The notes under the pieces were generated by a model. That model saw only the letters and a program-made list of their open reading frames with translations. It was not told where the DNA came from and made no database searches. This document shows positions 26,664 through 35,653 of a stretch of DNA of 38,419 nt, in pieces. Both the position numbers and the translations under genes were made by a program. The stretch comes from Actinomycetales bacterium (GTDB lineage: Bacteria > Actinomycetota > Actinomycetes > Actinomycetales > Actinomycetaceae). The stretch lies in NCBI GenBank assembly GCA_017882885.1, contig JADGOQ010000119.1, positions 1 to 38,419 on the forward strand. Reading direction: 5' to 3'. Every line of letters begins with the position of its first letter. The first letter of the stretch is position 1.

Positions 26664-27252
26664 CTCGTACGAGCCGGTGCCCGACGACGCCGTCCCCGAG
26701 CGGCAGCTCGCGGCCCTCGAGGCCATCCTGATGGTGGTCGACGAGCCCATCCCGGCGGCGTCGCTCGCGGAGGCGCTCGGGATGCCGACCGGGCAGGTGG
26801 TGGAGCTCCTCGGGGCCCTCGCGGCGGACTACCGCGGGCAGACCGGGCGCCCGCGCGGGTTCGACCTGCGCGAGGTGGCCGGGGGCTGGCGGATCTACTC
26901 CGCACCCGAGTTCGCGGACCTGGTGGGCCGGTTCGTCGTCTCCGGCCAGACCGCCCGCCTCACCCACGCGGCCCTGGAGACGATGGCGGTGATCGCCTAC
27001 AAGCAGCCGATCTCCCGCGGCCAGATCTCGGCGATCCGCGGCGTCAGCGTGGACTCGGTGGTGCGCACGCTGCTCGCTCGCGGGCTGGTGGAGGAGGCCG
27101 GGCAGGACGAACCCACCGGCGCGCTCCTCTACGGCACCACGTCATACTTCCTCGAGCGACTCGGATTGGGGTCGCTCGATGACCTGCCACCATTGGCACC
27201 GTACCTGCCGCGGCTGGAAGCGCTCGGCGAGGTTGATGAGGAGTACAGATGA
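26656..27252 (+). CDS. scpB: Segregation and condensation protein B
   Basis: ScpB dimers bind ScpA in the SMC-ScpAB condensin. The 198-residue product shows the tandem winged-helix design: QLAALEAILMVVDEPIPAAS (first domain) and LTHAALETMAVIAYKQPISR with GQISAIRGVSVDSVVRTLL (second domain), plus GTTSYFLERLGL near the end. The ATG at 26656 is chosen because GAGGAGG (26646-26652) precedes it by 3 bases and because earlier in-frame starts would lie deep inside scpA. Its TGA overlaps the rluB ATG by 4 bases. Confidence 0.94.
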   Translation: MSDSYEPVPDDAVPERQLAALEAILMVVDEPIPAASLAEALGMPTGQVVELLGALAADYRGQTGRPRGFDLREVAGGWRIYSAPEFADLVGRFVVSGQTARLTHAALETMAVIAYKQPISRGQISAIRGVSVDSVVRTLLARGLVEEAGQDEPTGALLYGTTSYFLERLGLGSLDDLPPLAPYLPRLEALGEVDEEYR

Positions 27253-27980
27253 AGGACGACGGCGAACGCCTGCAGAAGGTCCTCGCCCACGCCGGGATCG
27301 CATCCCGGCGGGTGTGCGAGGAGATGATCGCCGACGGGCGCGTGGAGGTGAACGGCGAGATCGTCACGGAGATGGGCCGGCGGGTGGACCCCGCCGTGGA
27401 CGTCATCCACGTGGACGGCTCCCGGGTGGTGCTGGACGCCGACCACCTGACGATCGCGTTCAACAAGCCCACCGGCGTGGTCTCCACGATGAGTGACCCC
27501 GAGGGCCGCCCGAGCCTGGGGGACTTCACCAGCCGCTACAACACGCGGCTCTACCACGTGGGCCGGCTGGACACGCCCACCCAGGGCCTGATCCTGCTGA
27601 CCAACGACGGCGAACTGGCCCAGCGCCTCGCCCACCCGAAGTACGAGGTCCCCAAGACGTACCTGGCCACGGTCAACGGGCGGGTCCCGCGCGGCCTCGT
27701 CAAGAAGCTGAAGCAGGGCGTGGAGTTGGAGGACGGCGTGGCGCGGGCCGACGCCGTGACCGTGATGGAGACCGCCGCCATGGCCTCCATCATCGAGATC
27801 GTGCTCCACGACGGCCGCAACCGGATCGTGCGCCGCATGATGGACGCGGTGGGCCACCCGGTCATCGAGCTGGTGCGCACCCAGGTGGGGCCGATCAGGC
27901 TCGGGGACCTGCGCTCGGGACGCTCACGCATCATCACCGGCAACGAGCTCGGCACCCTCATGCGGACCGTGGGCATGTGA
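27249..27980 (+). CDS. rluB: Pseudouridine synthase, RluB/RsuA family
   Basis: Converts a uridine of ribosomal RNA to pseudouridine; in the RluB subfamily this is 23S U2605 (E. coli numbering). The 243-residue protein has an N-terminal S4 RNA-binding domain (about 6-52, RLQKVLAHAGIASRRVCEEM) and the catalytic domain with VGRLDTPTQGLILLTNDGEL (catalytic Asp in GRLD), YEVPKTYLATV and the DGRNRIVRRMM region. The start is translationally coupled to scpB (ATGA). The gene following scpAB is a standard position for rluB, which supports RluB over RsuA. Confidence 0.92.
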   Translation: MKDDGERLQKVLAHAGIASRRVCEEMIADGRVEVNGEIVTEMGRRVDPAVDVIHVDGSRVVLDADHLTIAFNKPTGVVSTMSDPEGRPSLGDFTSRYNTRLYHVGRLDTPTQGLILLTNDGELAQRLAHPKYEVPKTYLATVNGRVPRGLVKKLKQGVELEDGVARADAVTVMETAAMASIIEIVLHDGRNRIVRRMMDAVGHPVIELVRTQVGPIRLGDLRSGRSRIITGNELGTLMRTVGM

Positions 27981-27990
27981 GGCCCCGGAC

Positions 27991-27996
27991 TAGGGT
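27991..27996 (+). promoter_or_regulatory. Leaderless promoter (-10) for tyrA
   Basis: TAGGGT, 6 bases (GTGACC), then the tyrA ATG at 28003. It lies in the 22-base gap after rluB, so tyrA-cmk-plsC can be transcribed separately from the scp genes. Confidence 0.55.
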
Positions 27997-28002
27997 GTGA
28001 CC

Positions 28003-29112
28003 ATGGCGAAATCGGCGGACGTCCGCGGGCCAGTGCTGGTGGTGGGCACGGGGCTGCTCGGCGCATCCATCGGGCTCGCCCTGCGCGAACTGGGCGTCGA
28101 GGTGGGGTTGCAGGACATCTCGCCCGCCGCCCTGCACCTCGCGCGTGACCTCGGCGCCGGGACCCCCGCCGGCCCGGACTTTCACCCCGCGCTCGTGGTT
28201 GTTGCCACGCCCCCGGACGTCATCGTGCCGGCGGTCGTGGCGGCGCTGCGGGACCATCCCGACGCCGTCGTCACCGACGTCGCCTCGGTCAAGGGTTCAC
28301 TGGCAGGGCGGGTCGGCGAGCAGGTGGGGGCGGCGGTTGCCCAGTACGTGGGTTCGCATCCGATGGCCGGCCGCGAACGCAGCGGCCCCGCGGCCGCGGA
28401 CTCGGACCTGTTCCAGGGGCGCACCTGGGTGATCTGCCCACACGAGACCTCGTCCGACGCCGCCGTGGGCGCCGTGCGGGCGCTGGCGATCGCCGTCGGG
28501 GCGCTCCCGCGCGTGATGGAGGCCGCCGAGCACGACGCCGCCGTGGCCGCCGTGTCCCACCTGCCGCAACTCGTGGCCTCCCTGACCGCGGCGCGGCTGC
28601 GTGAGCTTCCAGCCGAGGCCCTTGCGCTCGCCGGCCAGGGGCTGCGCGACGTCACCCGTATCGCGGCGTCGGATCCCATGATGTGGTCCCCGATCCTGGC
28701 GGTGAACTCCGCCGCCGTCCTTCCCCACGCCGAGGCGCTGCTCGCGTCCCTGTCCGACGTCGTCAACGCGCTGCGCACCGCGGCGGCCGAGGGCATGGGG
28801 GCACCGGGCGTGATGCGCGTGTTCGCCGGTGCGATCGAGGAGGGCCGCCAGGGCGCCGCCCGCATCCCCGGCAAGCACGGCGGCGCCGCCCGGCGCTACG
28901 CCGAGGTGATGGTGTTCGTCCCCGACAAGCCGGGGGAGCTGGGACGGCTGTTCGCCGAGATCGGCCAGGCGGGCATCAACATCGAGGACCTGCGCATGGA
29001 GCACGCCGCCGGGGCGAAACTCGGCGTGGCGACGCTCTCGGTCCTGCCGGCTCGCGCCGCGCCCCTGATGGAACATCTGGAGGAACTCGGCTGGAGGGTG
29101 ATGGTCTCGTGA
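28003..29112 (+). CDS. tyrA: Prephenate dehydrogenase with ACT domain
   Basis: Oxidative decarboxylation of prephenate to 4-hydroxyphenylpyruvate with NAD(P)+, the committed step to tyrosine. The 369-residue protein starts with a Rossmann motif, VLVVGTGLLGASIGLALREL (GxGLLGxS), then VTDVASVKG, the substrate motif GSHPMAGRERSGP and SHLPQLVAS (catalytic-His region), a helical dimer domain, and a C-terminal ACT domain (about 300-369, EVMVFVPDKPGELGRLFAEI) that suggests feedback control by tyrosine. The ATG at 28003 fits the leaderless promoter; a GTG at 27997 would directly abut the -10. The stop overlaps the cmk start (GTGA). Confidence 0.93.
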   Translation: MAKSADVRGPVLVVGTGLLGASIGLALRELGVEVGLQDISPAALHLARDLGAGTPAGPDFHPALVVVATPPDVIVPAVVAALRDHPDAVVTDVASVKGSLAGRVGEQVGAAVAQYVGSHPMAGRERSGPAAADSDLFQGRTWVICPHETSSDAAVGAVRALAIAVGALPRVMEAAEHDAAVAAVSHLPQLVASLTAARLRELPAEALALAGQGLRDVTRIAASDPMMWSPILAVNSAAVLPHAEALLASLSDVVNALRTAAAEGMGAPGVMRVFAGAIEEGRQGAARIPGKHGGAARRYAEVMVFVPDKPGELGRLFAEIGQAGINIEDLRMEHAAGAKLGVATLSVLPARAAPLMEHLEELGWRVMVS

Positions 29113-29798
29113 GCATCGTGATCGCAATCGACGGGCCGTCCGGCTCGGGCAAGTCCACGCTCTCGCGGCGGCTCGCCGCGCACTACGGGCTGCAGTACCT
29201 GGACACGGGGTCCATGTACCGCGTCGTCACGGTGTGGTGCATGGACCAGGGCATCGACCTCGACGACCAGGAGGCCGTGGCCCGCGCCGCCCGCGAGATG
29301 CCGCTGGACATGGTGACGGACCCAGCGGGCCCGCGCGTCCTCCTCGGCGGTGTGGACGTCACCGAGCGGTTGCACACCGGCGAGGTCTCCACGGTGGTCT
29401 CCATTGTCGCGGTCAACCTCGCGGTGCGCGCGGAATTGCGGGACCGCCAGCGTGCCATCATCGATGTCGAGACCACTGCGGGTCGCTCCGGGGGCCGGGG
29501 GATCGTGGCCGAGGGCCGGGACATCACCACCGTGGTCGCACCAGACGCGGACGTCCGCATCCTCCTCATCGCTGAGCCCGGGGACCGGCTGGCGCGCCGT
29601 GCACGGGAGCGCCACGGCAACGCGGACACGAGGTCGATCGAGGCAACTCGCGACGAGGTGATCCGCCGGGACGCCCAGGACTCGACCGTCTCGGAATTCA
29701 TGCGCGCGGACGACGGCGTGGTCACCCTCGACAACAGCGGCATGGAGCCGGATGAGACCTTCGCGGCGGCGATCGCGATCGTGGAGTCTCAGCGATGA
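29109..29798 (+). CDS. cmk: Cytidylate kinase
   Basis: Phosphorylates CMP and dCMP with ATP for nucleotide recycling. The 229-residue product has the P-loop GPSGSGKSTLSRRLA (starting near residue 9), LDTGSMYRVVTVW, the CMP-binding insertion, GRDITTVVAPDADVRILL and the LID-type RRDAQDSTV. The GTG at 29109 overlaps the tyrA stop by 4 bases and puts the P-loop at its usual distance from the N-terminus. The order cmk, acyltransferase, der is conserved across many bacteria. The stop overlaps the next ATG by 4 bases. Confidence 0.95.
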   Translation: MSIVIAIDGPSGSGKSTLSRRLAAHYGLQYLDTGSMYRVVTVWCMDQGIDLDDQEAVARAAREMPLDMVTDPAGPRVLLGGVDVTERLHTGEVSTVVSIVAVNLAVRAELRDRQRAIIDVETTAGRSGGRGIVAEGRDITTVVAPDADVRILLIAEPGDRLARRARERHGNADTRSIEATRDEVIRRDAQDSTVSEFMRADDGVVTLDNSGMEPDETFAAAIAIVESQR

Positions 29799-30487
29799 CC
29801 AGCCTCGGCCAGTCGGTTCGAGCGGCGGACATCAAACGCTGGGGCCCGGTGTGGTCCCGGCGGGTGGGCTGGTTCCTGGACCACATCTGGTGGAACACCA
29901 CCGTGCTCGGAGCCGAGAACGTCCCGAGCACCGGACCGGTGATCGTGGCCTCCAACCACATCGGCGTGGTTGACGGGCCGGTGCTCCACGGGGCCATTCC
30001 CCGCGGTTCGCACATCATCGTGAAGCAGGAGTTCTTCGACTCGAAACTCGGGTTCCTCATGGACTGGGCAGGGCAGATCCCCGTGGACCGGTCCTCCGGC
30101 CGGGCCGCCCTCGTGGTGGTGCTCGAGATGCTGAAGGAGGGCCGCGTGGTGGGGATCTTCCCAGAGGGCACCCGCGGCACGGGCGACGTGCAGTCCGTCA
30201 GGGCCGGAGTCGCCTGGCTGGCGCTCAACTCCGGGGCGCCCTTGGTGCCCGCTGCGTGCCTGGGCACCCGGCCCGCCGGGGCCACGGTGGGGCACGTCCC
30301 GAAGCCTCGGGCGCACCTCCACGTGGTGTTCGGCGAGCCGCTGACCCTGCCGGCGGACCTGCCGCGCGGAAAGGCCGGCACGCAGGAGGCCATGCGGCTC
30401 GTGTCCGAGCACATGACGGCTCACGTGGCGGACGCGGTGGCCCGCACCGGCATCGCACTGCCCGGCGACGCCGGCACGCGGGACTGA
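29795..30487 (+). CDS. 1-acyl-sn-glycerol-3-phosphate acyltransferase family protein
   Basis: A 230-residue member of the PlsC/LPLAT family, which transfers an acyl chain to lysophosphatidate or a similar acceptor at the membrane. The HX4D box is NHIGVVDGP (about residues 55-63), and the acceptor motif is FPEGTRG (about 123-129); a third conserved block is VPAACLGTRP. There is no obvious long membrane span. The ATG overlaps the cmk stop (ATGA). Location between cmk and der is a well-known arrangement in actinobacteria and Firmicutes. I leave the symbol empty because the family has several paralogues per genome. Confidence 0.9.
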   Translation: MTSLGQSVRAADIKRWGPVWSRRVGWFLDHIWWNTTVLGAENVPSTGPVIVASNHIGVVDGPVLHGAIPRGSHIIVKQEFFDSKLGFLMDWAGQIPVDRSSGRAALVVVLEMLKEGRVVGIFPEGTRGTGDVQSVRAGVAWLALNSGAPLVPAACLGTRPAGATVGHVPKPRAHLHVVFGEPLTLPADLPRGKAGTQEAMRLVSEHMTAHVADAVARTGIALPGDAGTRD

Positions 30488-30529
30488 CCACGCTCTTCCC
30501 GCCCCGATTGGGCGGCGCTCCCCGCGTGG

Positions 30530-30535
30530 GACAAT
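30530..30535 (+). promoter_or_regulatory. Probable leaderless promoter (-10) for der
   Basis: GACAAT, 6 bases (TGCGCA), then the GTG at 30542. It lies in the 54-base gap after the acyltransferase gene. No ribosome-binding site is seen upstream of the GTG. Confidence 0.48.
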
Positions 30536-30541
30536 TGCGCA

Positions 30542-32047
30542 GTGAACCACAACGACATCCCCGACGTCACCCCTGACGAGGAATTGGTCCCCTTCGAGGT
30601 GGACGACGCCGAGGCCGACCAGCGGGCCGCGGCGCTGCGGGCCGGTCTGGCCGAGTTCGAGCTCTCCGAGGAGGACCGCGCGCTCCTGGAGGAGGGCGGC
30701 GACGGCGGCGCGACAGTGCGGGCCCGGCCCGGCCTGCCGGTCCTGGCGGTGGTCGGGCGGCCGAACGTGGGCAAGTCGACGCTGGTCAACCGCATTCTCG
30801 GGCGCCGTGAGGCGGTGGTCCAGGACACCCCCGGGGTGACCCGCGACCGCGTGAAGTACCCGGCGGAATGGGCCGGGCGCGAATTCACGGTGGTGGACAC
30901 GGGTGGCTGGGAGGTGGACGTCGCGGGCATCGACGCTCGCGTCGCCGAGCAGGCGGAGGTGGCCGTGGAACTGGCTGACGCCGTGCTGCTGGTGGTGGAC
31001 GGCACCGTGGGAGCGACGGAAACCGACACGCAGGTGATCCGGATGCTGCGCCGTGAGGGCAAGCCGGTGGTGCTCGCCGCCAACAAGGTGGACGGGGCCA
31101 CCGGGGAGTCGGACGCCGCGACGCTCTGGTCGCTGGGTCTCGGACAGCCGTACGCGATCTCGGCGCTGCACGGCCGCGGCATCGGTGACCTGCTCGACGC
31201 CGCACTCGCGGTGCTGCCGGCGGTGTCCGCCGTCGCCGGGCCGCAGCCGGAGGGCGGGCCGCGGCGCGTGGCCCTGGTGGGCCGCCCCAACGTGGGGAAG
31301 TCATCGCTGCTGAATGCGGTGGCCGGCGCCGAGCGTGTGGTGGTGCACGACGTTCCCGGTACGACGCGCGATCCCGTGGACGAGATCATCACGCTCGGCG
31401 GGCGCCAGTGGATGTTCGTGGACACGGCCGGGATCCGGCGCCGGGTGCACCAGACGTCGGGTGCGGACTTCTACGCCTCGCTGCGCACCCAGTCCGCCAT
31501 CGAGAAGGCCGAGGTGTGCGTGGTGCTCGTGGACGCCTCCGAGGCGCTCACCGAGCAGGACGTCCGTGTGATCCAGCAGGTGATCGATGCCGGGCGCGCG
31601 CTCGTGATTGCCTACAACAAGTGGGACCTGATGGAGGACGAGCGGCGCTACTACCTCGACAAGGAGATCGACAAGGAGCTCGTGCAGATGCAGTGGGCTC
31701 CGCGCGTGAACTTCTCGGCCAAGACGCGCTGGCATGTGGACCGCCTGGTCCGCGCCCTCGACACCTCCCTCGAATCGTGGGACCAGCGCATCTCCACGGG
31801 GCGCCTGAACGCGTTCCTCGGCGAGTTGGCCGCGGCGAACCCGCATCCGGTTCGGGGCGGCAAGCAGCCGCGCATCCTTTTCGCCACCCAGGCGTCCAAC
31901 AGGCCCCCACGGTTCGTGATTTTCTCCACCGGCTTCATCGAGGCCGGGTACCGGCGCTTCATCGAGCGGCGCCTGCGCGAGACGTTCGGATTCGAGGGCA
32001 CGCCCATCGAGATCTCGGTGCGAGTGCGGGAGAAGCGCAAGCGCTGA
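30542..32047 (+). CDS. der: Ribosome biogenesis GTPase Der (EngA)
   Basis: Der has two GTPase domains in tandem and a KH-like domain, and helps mature the 50S subunit. The 501-residue protein starts with an acidic N-terminal extension of about 60 residues (typical of actinobacterial Der), then G1 GRPNVGKST (about 75-83), DTGGWE, NKVD of the first domain, and [17 protein letters not shown] and NKWDLM of the second, followed by the KH-like region ending RVREKRKR. All G motifs are intact. The GTG at 30542 is fixed by the leaderless -10. Confidence 0.95.
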   Translation: MNHNDIPDVTPDEELVPFEVDDAEADQRAAALRAGLAEFELSEEDRALLEEGGDGGATVRARPGLPVLAVVGRPNVGKSTLVNRILGRREAVVQDTPGVTRDRVKYPAEWAGREFTVVDTGGWEVDVAGIDARVAEQAEVAVELADAVLLVVDGTVGATETDTQVIRMLRREGKPVVLAANKVDGATGESDAATLWSLGLGQPYAISALHGRGIGDLLDAALAVLPAVSAVAGPQPEGGPRRVALVGRPNVGKSSLLNAVAGAERVVVHDVPGTTRDPVDEIITLGGRQWMFVDTAGIRRRVHQTSGADFYASLRTQSAIEKAEVCVVLVDASEALTEQDVRVIQQVIDAGRALVIAYNKWDLMEDERRYYLDKEIDKELVQMQWAPRVNFSAKTRWHVDRLVRALDTSLESWDQRISTGRLNAFLGELAAANPHPVRGGKQPRILFATQASNRPPRFVIFSTGFIEAGYRRFIERRLRETFGFEGTPIEISVRVREKRKR

Positions 32048-32061
32048 TCCGGCACGCTATT

Positions 32062-32091
32062 CGTCACGGGAGCCCCCGTCACGGGAGCCCC
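32062..32091. repeat. Two tandem 15-base repeats forming twin hairpins after der
   Basis: CGTCACGGGAGCCCC occurs at 32062-32076 and again, without a gap, at 32077-32091. Each copy folds into a 5-bp stem (ACGGG with CCCGT) with a 3-4-base loop: stems at 32066-32079 and 32081-32093. This begins 14 bases after the der stop; it may act as a terminator, though no T-run follows. Confidence 0.7.
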
Positions 32092-32159
32092 GTACGCGCC
32101 GCGTCGCACCCAACGGCGAGCCACACACAGTCCCACCCCCGCCGCAGCCCGCTCTCGAC

Positions 32160-32188
32160 TTGCGATCTGGGACTTTGTACCCAATACT
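32160..32188 (+). promoter_or_regulatory. Candidate promoter for the frameshifted helical-repeat gene
   Basis: TTGCGA (32160-32165), 17 bases, AATACT (32183-32188); each matches the consensus at 4 of 6 positions. A GGGGGTG-type ribosome-binding site precedes the ATG at 32213. Confidence 0.4.
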
Positions 32189-32212
32189 GCTCCCACCTGA
32201 TGGGGGTGCGCG

Positions 32213-33301
32213 ATGGACGATCCGGCGGTGGCCAAAGGGGCCGACCCGTACGAGGCGATCCGGCGTGTCGCGGAGGAGGCGCTCGAGTCCGAGGACTGGC
32301 CGGACGCCGACCGGAACTACGCCGAGCTGAACCGCGCCGGCGCCCTCACACCCGGCGACGCGCGTCGGTGGGTGACAGCGCTCGAGCACGCGGGTGCGGG
32401 CCACCGCGATGCCTCGACCCTGCGCCAGCTGGCGGAGTGCTTCCCGGACGAGGACGACGTCGTGGAGTTCGTGGCAGGAGAGTTGTGGCGGCGAGCGGAG
32501 GAACTCTCCGAGGCCGCCGGCCCCGCCGCTGACCTGACCATGGCCCAGCTCGCGTGGGGGTCGGCGCTCATGTTGGCGCCGCCACTCGCCAGGTCCGACG
32601 ATGACGCGATCCGCATGATCGGGCTGCTCGACCGTCTCTACCAGGCTGGACGGCGGAGTCCGAACCCGATCGGGACCTTCTCCGAGTTCGAACAGGCCCT
32701 TCTCCTGTTCGCCGCCGCCGGGCCGCAGGCGACCCTGCGTGCGGCCGACCTGCTGTCCGCGGAGGATCCCCAGCTCGCCCTCGACCTCGTGGCGGGGAGG
32801 GACGAGAGCGCCGAGACGGTCCTCGTCTCGGCCGTGGCTTCCAGCGAGCTCGATGACTTCTCCAGAGCCGCCACCCTCTTCGACCACTTGGCGATCCGCT
32901 GGGGGATCATGCCGCGGGACATGGACGTGGAGGACCGCAGCCGCTGGGTCCAGGCGATGACCGACGTCGGGCGCTTCGAGGAGGCGGAGTTGGCGTGCGG
33001 GCGCACTATCGCGACGCTGGAGGGCGACGGCGGCAGCCGGTGGCGCCGCGGGGGTCACCCCGGACAGCCTGGACCACTGGCGTCACACCTACCGGTTGCT
33101 CGCCTTCCGGTTGGCGTCGCAGCGGGGCCGCCACCGGGAGGCCTGGGCCCACCTCCGGGCCGCCGGGGACTTCCCGGACGAGGGCCAGACCGCCGAGTTG
33201 CGGCGCTCCATCCTGCGGGTCCGGCTCCCGTTCGCCAGTCGGGAGAACGTGGCGGTCATCGTGGAGGAGCTCGCGCGCATGGCCGAGCTCGACCCGTGTG
33301 A
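32213..33301 (+). CDS. N-terminal part of a frameshifted helical-repeat protein
   Basis: The open frame gives 362 residues, but only about the first 275 look like real protein. They are Ala/Leu/Glu-rich helices (for example DWPDADRNYAELNRAG, ASTLRQLAECFPDEDDV, GRFEEAELACGRTIATLEG) that read like TPR-type or related helical repeats. After GGSRWRR the frame turns into a Gly/Pro/Arg-rich string, characteristic of out-of-frame GC-rich DNA. Sequence with the same helical style continues in the +1 frame from about 33055. Removing one G from the run at 33050-33054 would join them as RRGVTPDSLDHWRH. I do not recognise a family. It is either a pseudogene or a base error in the assembly. Confidence 0.6.
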   Translation: MDDPAVAKGADPYEAIRRVAEEALESEDWPDADRNYAELNRAGALTPGDARRWVTALEHAGAGHRDASTLRQLAECFPDEDDVVEFVAGELWRRAEELSEAAGPAADLTMAQLAWGSALMLAPPLARSDDDAIRMIGLLDRLYQAGRRSPNPIGTFSEFEQALLLFAAAGPQATLRAADLLSAEDPQLALDLVAGRDESAETVLVSAVASSELDDFSRAATLFDHLAIRWGIMPRDMDVEDRSRWVQAMTDVGRFEEAELACGRTIATLEGDGGSRWRRGGHPGQPGPLASHLPVARLPVGVAAGPPPGGLGPPPGRRGLPGRGPDRRVAALHPAGPAPVRQSGERGGHRGGARAHGRARPV

Positions 33302-34610
33302 CACCACCTATGCCGAGGCGTGCCTGTGGGCGTGGATGCAGTGGGGATCGGCCCCCGGCACGGGGGAGGGCGAGAACCCCTTCGCCGGGGCGCGGTTCCG
33401 GGGGCAGGCTGCGGCACGCGCCATCCTCGCCCGGGCGGACTGCCCGTTCGGCAGTCGCCAGCGCCTCCGGGTGGCGCTGCTTGCCGGCGACGACGACAGG
33501 GCGGCCCGAATGCTCGAGCTCGATCCCATTTCGGACACCGAGCCGTGGACCGTCAAGGTGCTCGCAGCGATGCTGGCGTTGCGTCGGGGGGACGACGCCA
33601 CCGCCCACCAGATGTTGGGTGAGTCGCTGCCGCAACGGCGCCACGACGTCGAACTGCGGGTGCTGGCCGCCCAGGCCGCGCTGATCAGCGGGGACTACAA
33701 GGACGCCCTGCGGCAGGCCATGTCGCTGACCGACGGCGTCCCCGAGCACATCCTCGAGCGCACCATCCGCGCCGAGTGCGAGTTCGAGTCCGCGCTCGCG
33801 ATGGCAAACGACGTCGAGGGCGCCAAGGACTCGGTGGAGAACGTCCAGCGGCTGATGTCCGCCGTCAAACACTACCGGCGGACGGCCGACCTCCACCGGG
33901 ACACCACCGAGTACCTGTCGACGGGGCGTGCGCGGCCGGGTGCGGTGATCGGGTCCGAGCCGCTGGCGCCACGACTGTACGCGGAGATCTGCCGGCGCGG
34001 GATGCATGCCGCGATCCTCGCCCAGGAGGGGCTGGCCCGACTCGGGCTCAGGGGCGACCGGCAGCTCGTGATGGATGCGCGGGACCTCACGCACCACCTG
34101 CGGTCCGTCGACCGGGAGTGCTGCCGCCGGGCCTCGACCACACGGGGACGGCGGCTGCTTCACCAGATCCGGCACCTCCCGGACCGGGACGAGGCGGCCA
34201 GGCTGGCGATGCTCATGATCTCCTACCAGAAGGCGAGGTGGCAGAGGCGCGCGCAGAACGCCCTCTTCCTCGCGCTGGGTGCGACGGTGGCGTGGCTTGC
34301 CGTCTCCGACCAGTTGCCGGGTGAAAGCTCCGATTCCATCCGTGTCATGGTGCTCGCCGTTGGCGTCCTGCTGCTCCTGATGCCCTTCGCCCGGAGCCTG
34401 AAGGTGGGGGTGGTGGAGCTCAGCAGGGATGCGCCGAGTGCGCGCTCTCGGGTCGCTCGAAGTCGATGCGGACCAGCAGGCTCCTGCTCCGCAGTCATCA
34501 TCTCGGGACGTTCGCGCTCCCGTCGCCGCCCGACAAGGGGCGGCGCGCGCACGAGAGCGCACGCGAGACCGGGCCTGCGGAGCCGAGGGCAACGAGCCCA
34601 CTCGGGGTGA
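33096..34610 (+). CDS. C-terminal part of the frameshifted helical-repeat protein
   Basis: The 504-residue frame opens with a TTG at 33096, but coherent sequence begins earlier (VTPDSLDHWRHTYRLLAF from about 33054), so this is the downstream half of the gene starting at 32213, which would total about 800 residues. It continues helical (GRHREAWAHLRAAGDFPDEG, GDYKDALRQAMSL, SVENVQRLMSAVKHYRR), then has two membrane segments near its end (AQNALFLALGATVAWLAV and IRVMVLAVGVLLLLMPFA). The last 70 residues are Ser/Arg-rich and doubtful. The layout suggests a cytoplasmic repeat domain anchored by a C-terminal hairpin. The function is unknown. Confidence 0.6.
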   Translation: MLAFRLASQRGRHREAWAHLRAAGDFPDEGQTAELRRSILRVRLPFASRENVAVIVEELARMAELDPCDTTYAEACLWAWMQWGSAPGTGEGENPFAGARFRGQAAARAILARADCPFGSRQRLRVALLAGDDDRAARMLELDPISDTEPWTVKVLAAMLALRRGDDATAHQMLGESLPQRRHDVELRVLAAQAALISGDYKDALRQAMSLTDGVPEHILERTIRAECEFESALAMANDVEGAKDSVENVQRLMSAVKHYRRTADLHRDTTEYLSTGRARPGAVIGSEPLAPRLYAEICRRGMHAAILAQEGLARLGLRGDRQLVMDARDLTHHLRSVDRECCRRASTTRGRRLLHQIRHLPDRDEAARLAMLMISYQKARWQRRAQNALFLALGATVAWLAVSDQLPGESSDSIRVMVLAVGVLLLLMPFARSLKVGVVELSRDAPSARSRVARSRCGPAGSCSAVIISGRSRSRRRPTRGGARTRAHARPGLRSRGQRAHSG

Positions 34611-34629
34611 ATGCGTAGGTGCTTGAGCG

Positions 34630-35487
34630 CTACTGGGTGGACTGCGCGCGCAGGAACTTGCTGTCGTCGTTGACGTACGCGTAGTAGAGCCCGATGAGGA
34701 GGCCCCCTCCCACGTAGTTGCCGAGGAGGGCGATTCCGACGTTCCCGGCCGCGAGGCCGACGTCGATGCCTTGCTCGAGGCCGATGATCATGAAGAGGAC
34801 GGTGTTGGCCACGGAGTGCTCGAAGCCGGCGAACGCGAAGACGAACACGGACATCACCATGGCGAGGCTCTTGGTGAGGTCGTCCTTGATGAGGCCGTTG
34901 TAGACCAGCAGCATCGCAAGGTTGATCATCAGGTTGCAGAACACGGCGCGGACGAAGAGGTCACCCCAGCCGGCAATGCCTTCGCTGACGTACGCCAGTT
35001 TGACCTCGACCGCATGGTCCATCTCCTCGAGGACCGGCCCCGAGATGAGGCTGCTGAAGCGGAAGAGAACCGCGACCAGCAGGCCGCCGAGGACGTTGCC
35101 GAGGTAGCAGAACAGCAGCAGGCGGACCGCACGCCACCATCGCGTGCGGTGGTAGTAGGCGCCGACGGTGACGATCATCATGTTCGAGGTCAGGAGTTCC
35201 GACTTCGTGTAGTAGATGAAGACCAGCGCCCAGCCGAAGACGAGCGCGCCGACCACCTTGCCGACGCTGTGGAGGGAGAGGCTCTCGTACTGCACGGCGC
35301 CGAAGGCGGCCACGGTGGTGTAGTACACCGAGTAGAAGATGCCAATGAGAATCCCGGCCATGCCCGCGCGTTGCAGGTACCGCTGCAGGAGCTGACCGGA
35401 CATGATCGTCTTCGTTTCCAGCGCCTCCAGTGCGGTGCTGATGAAGAGCTTGCCGGGGAAGAGGCTGGAGGAGGTGTCAGAGCTCAC
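34630..35487 (-). CDS. Formate/nitrite transporter (FNT) family protein
   Basis: A 285-residue pentameric-channel-family protein with six membrane helices by eye (about 43-62, 74-93, 118-140, 170-192, 200-225, 240-270). The FNT signatures are visible: LLTSNMMIVTVGAYYHRT after helix 2-3 and GFEHSVANTVLFM (asparagine/histidine channel motif). The family moves formate, nitrite or hydrosulfide with protons; the YfdC-like branch is a good guess here. The start is a GTG at 35487 (MSSDTSSSLFPGKL); no good ribosome-binding site or -10 is visible, so the start is less sure. It stands alone, facing the frameshifted gene. Confidence 0.88.
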   Translation of the reverse strand: MSSDTSSSLFPGKLFISTALEALETKTIMSGQLLQRYLQRAGMAGILIGIFYSVYYTTVAAFGAVQYESLSLHSVGKVVGALVFGWALVFIYYTKSELLTSNMMIVTVGAYYHRTRWWRAVRLLLFCYLGNVLGGLLVAVLFRFSSLISGPVLEEMDHAVEVKLAYVSEGIAGWGDLFVRAVFCNLMINLAMLLVYNGLIKDDLTKSLAMVMSVFVFAFAGFEHSVANTVLFMIIGLEQGIDVGLAAGNVGIALLGNYVGGGLLIGLYYAYVNDDSKFLRAQSTQ

Positions 35488-35622
35488 AGCGGCAAGGCTG
35501 CCACGGGGTTGGCACGTGCGGCCGGTTTTCGCGGCCCCGATTTCCGACGCCGTGGGCTGGCTCCGCCGTCGAGTGCGGTTCGGCCCGGCATCGTCATCCG
35601 GCGATCGCGCGGCAGAAGCGAG

Positions 35623-35653
35623 TTGGGAACGTGAGCGCGGTTTGCCCTATAGT
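35623..35653 (+). promoter_or_regulatory. Candidate promoter for tRNA-Pro
   Basis: TTGGGA (35623-35628) and TATAGT (35648-35653, 5 of 6 to consensus) are separated by 19 bases, a little long. Transcription would start about 37 bases before the mature tRNA; the 5' leader holds a hairpin (35661-35693). Confidence 0.5.
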
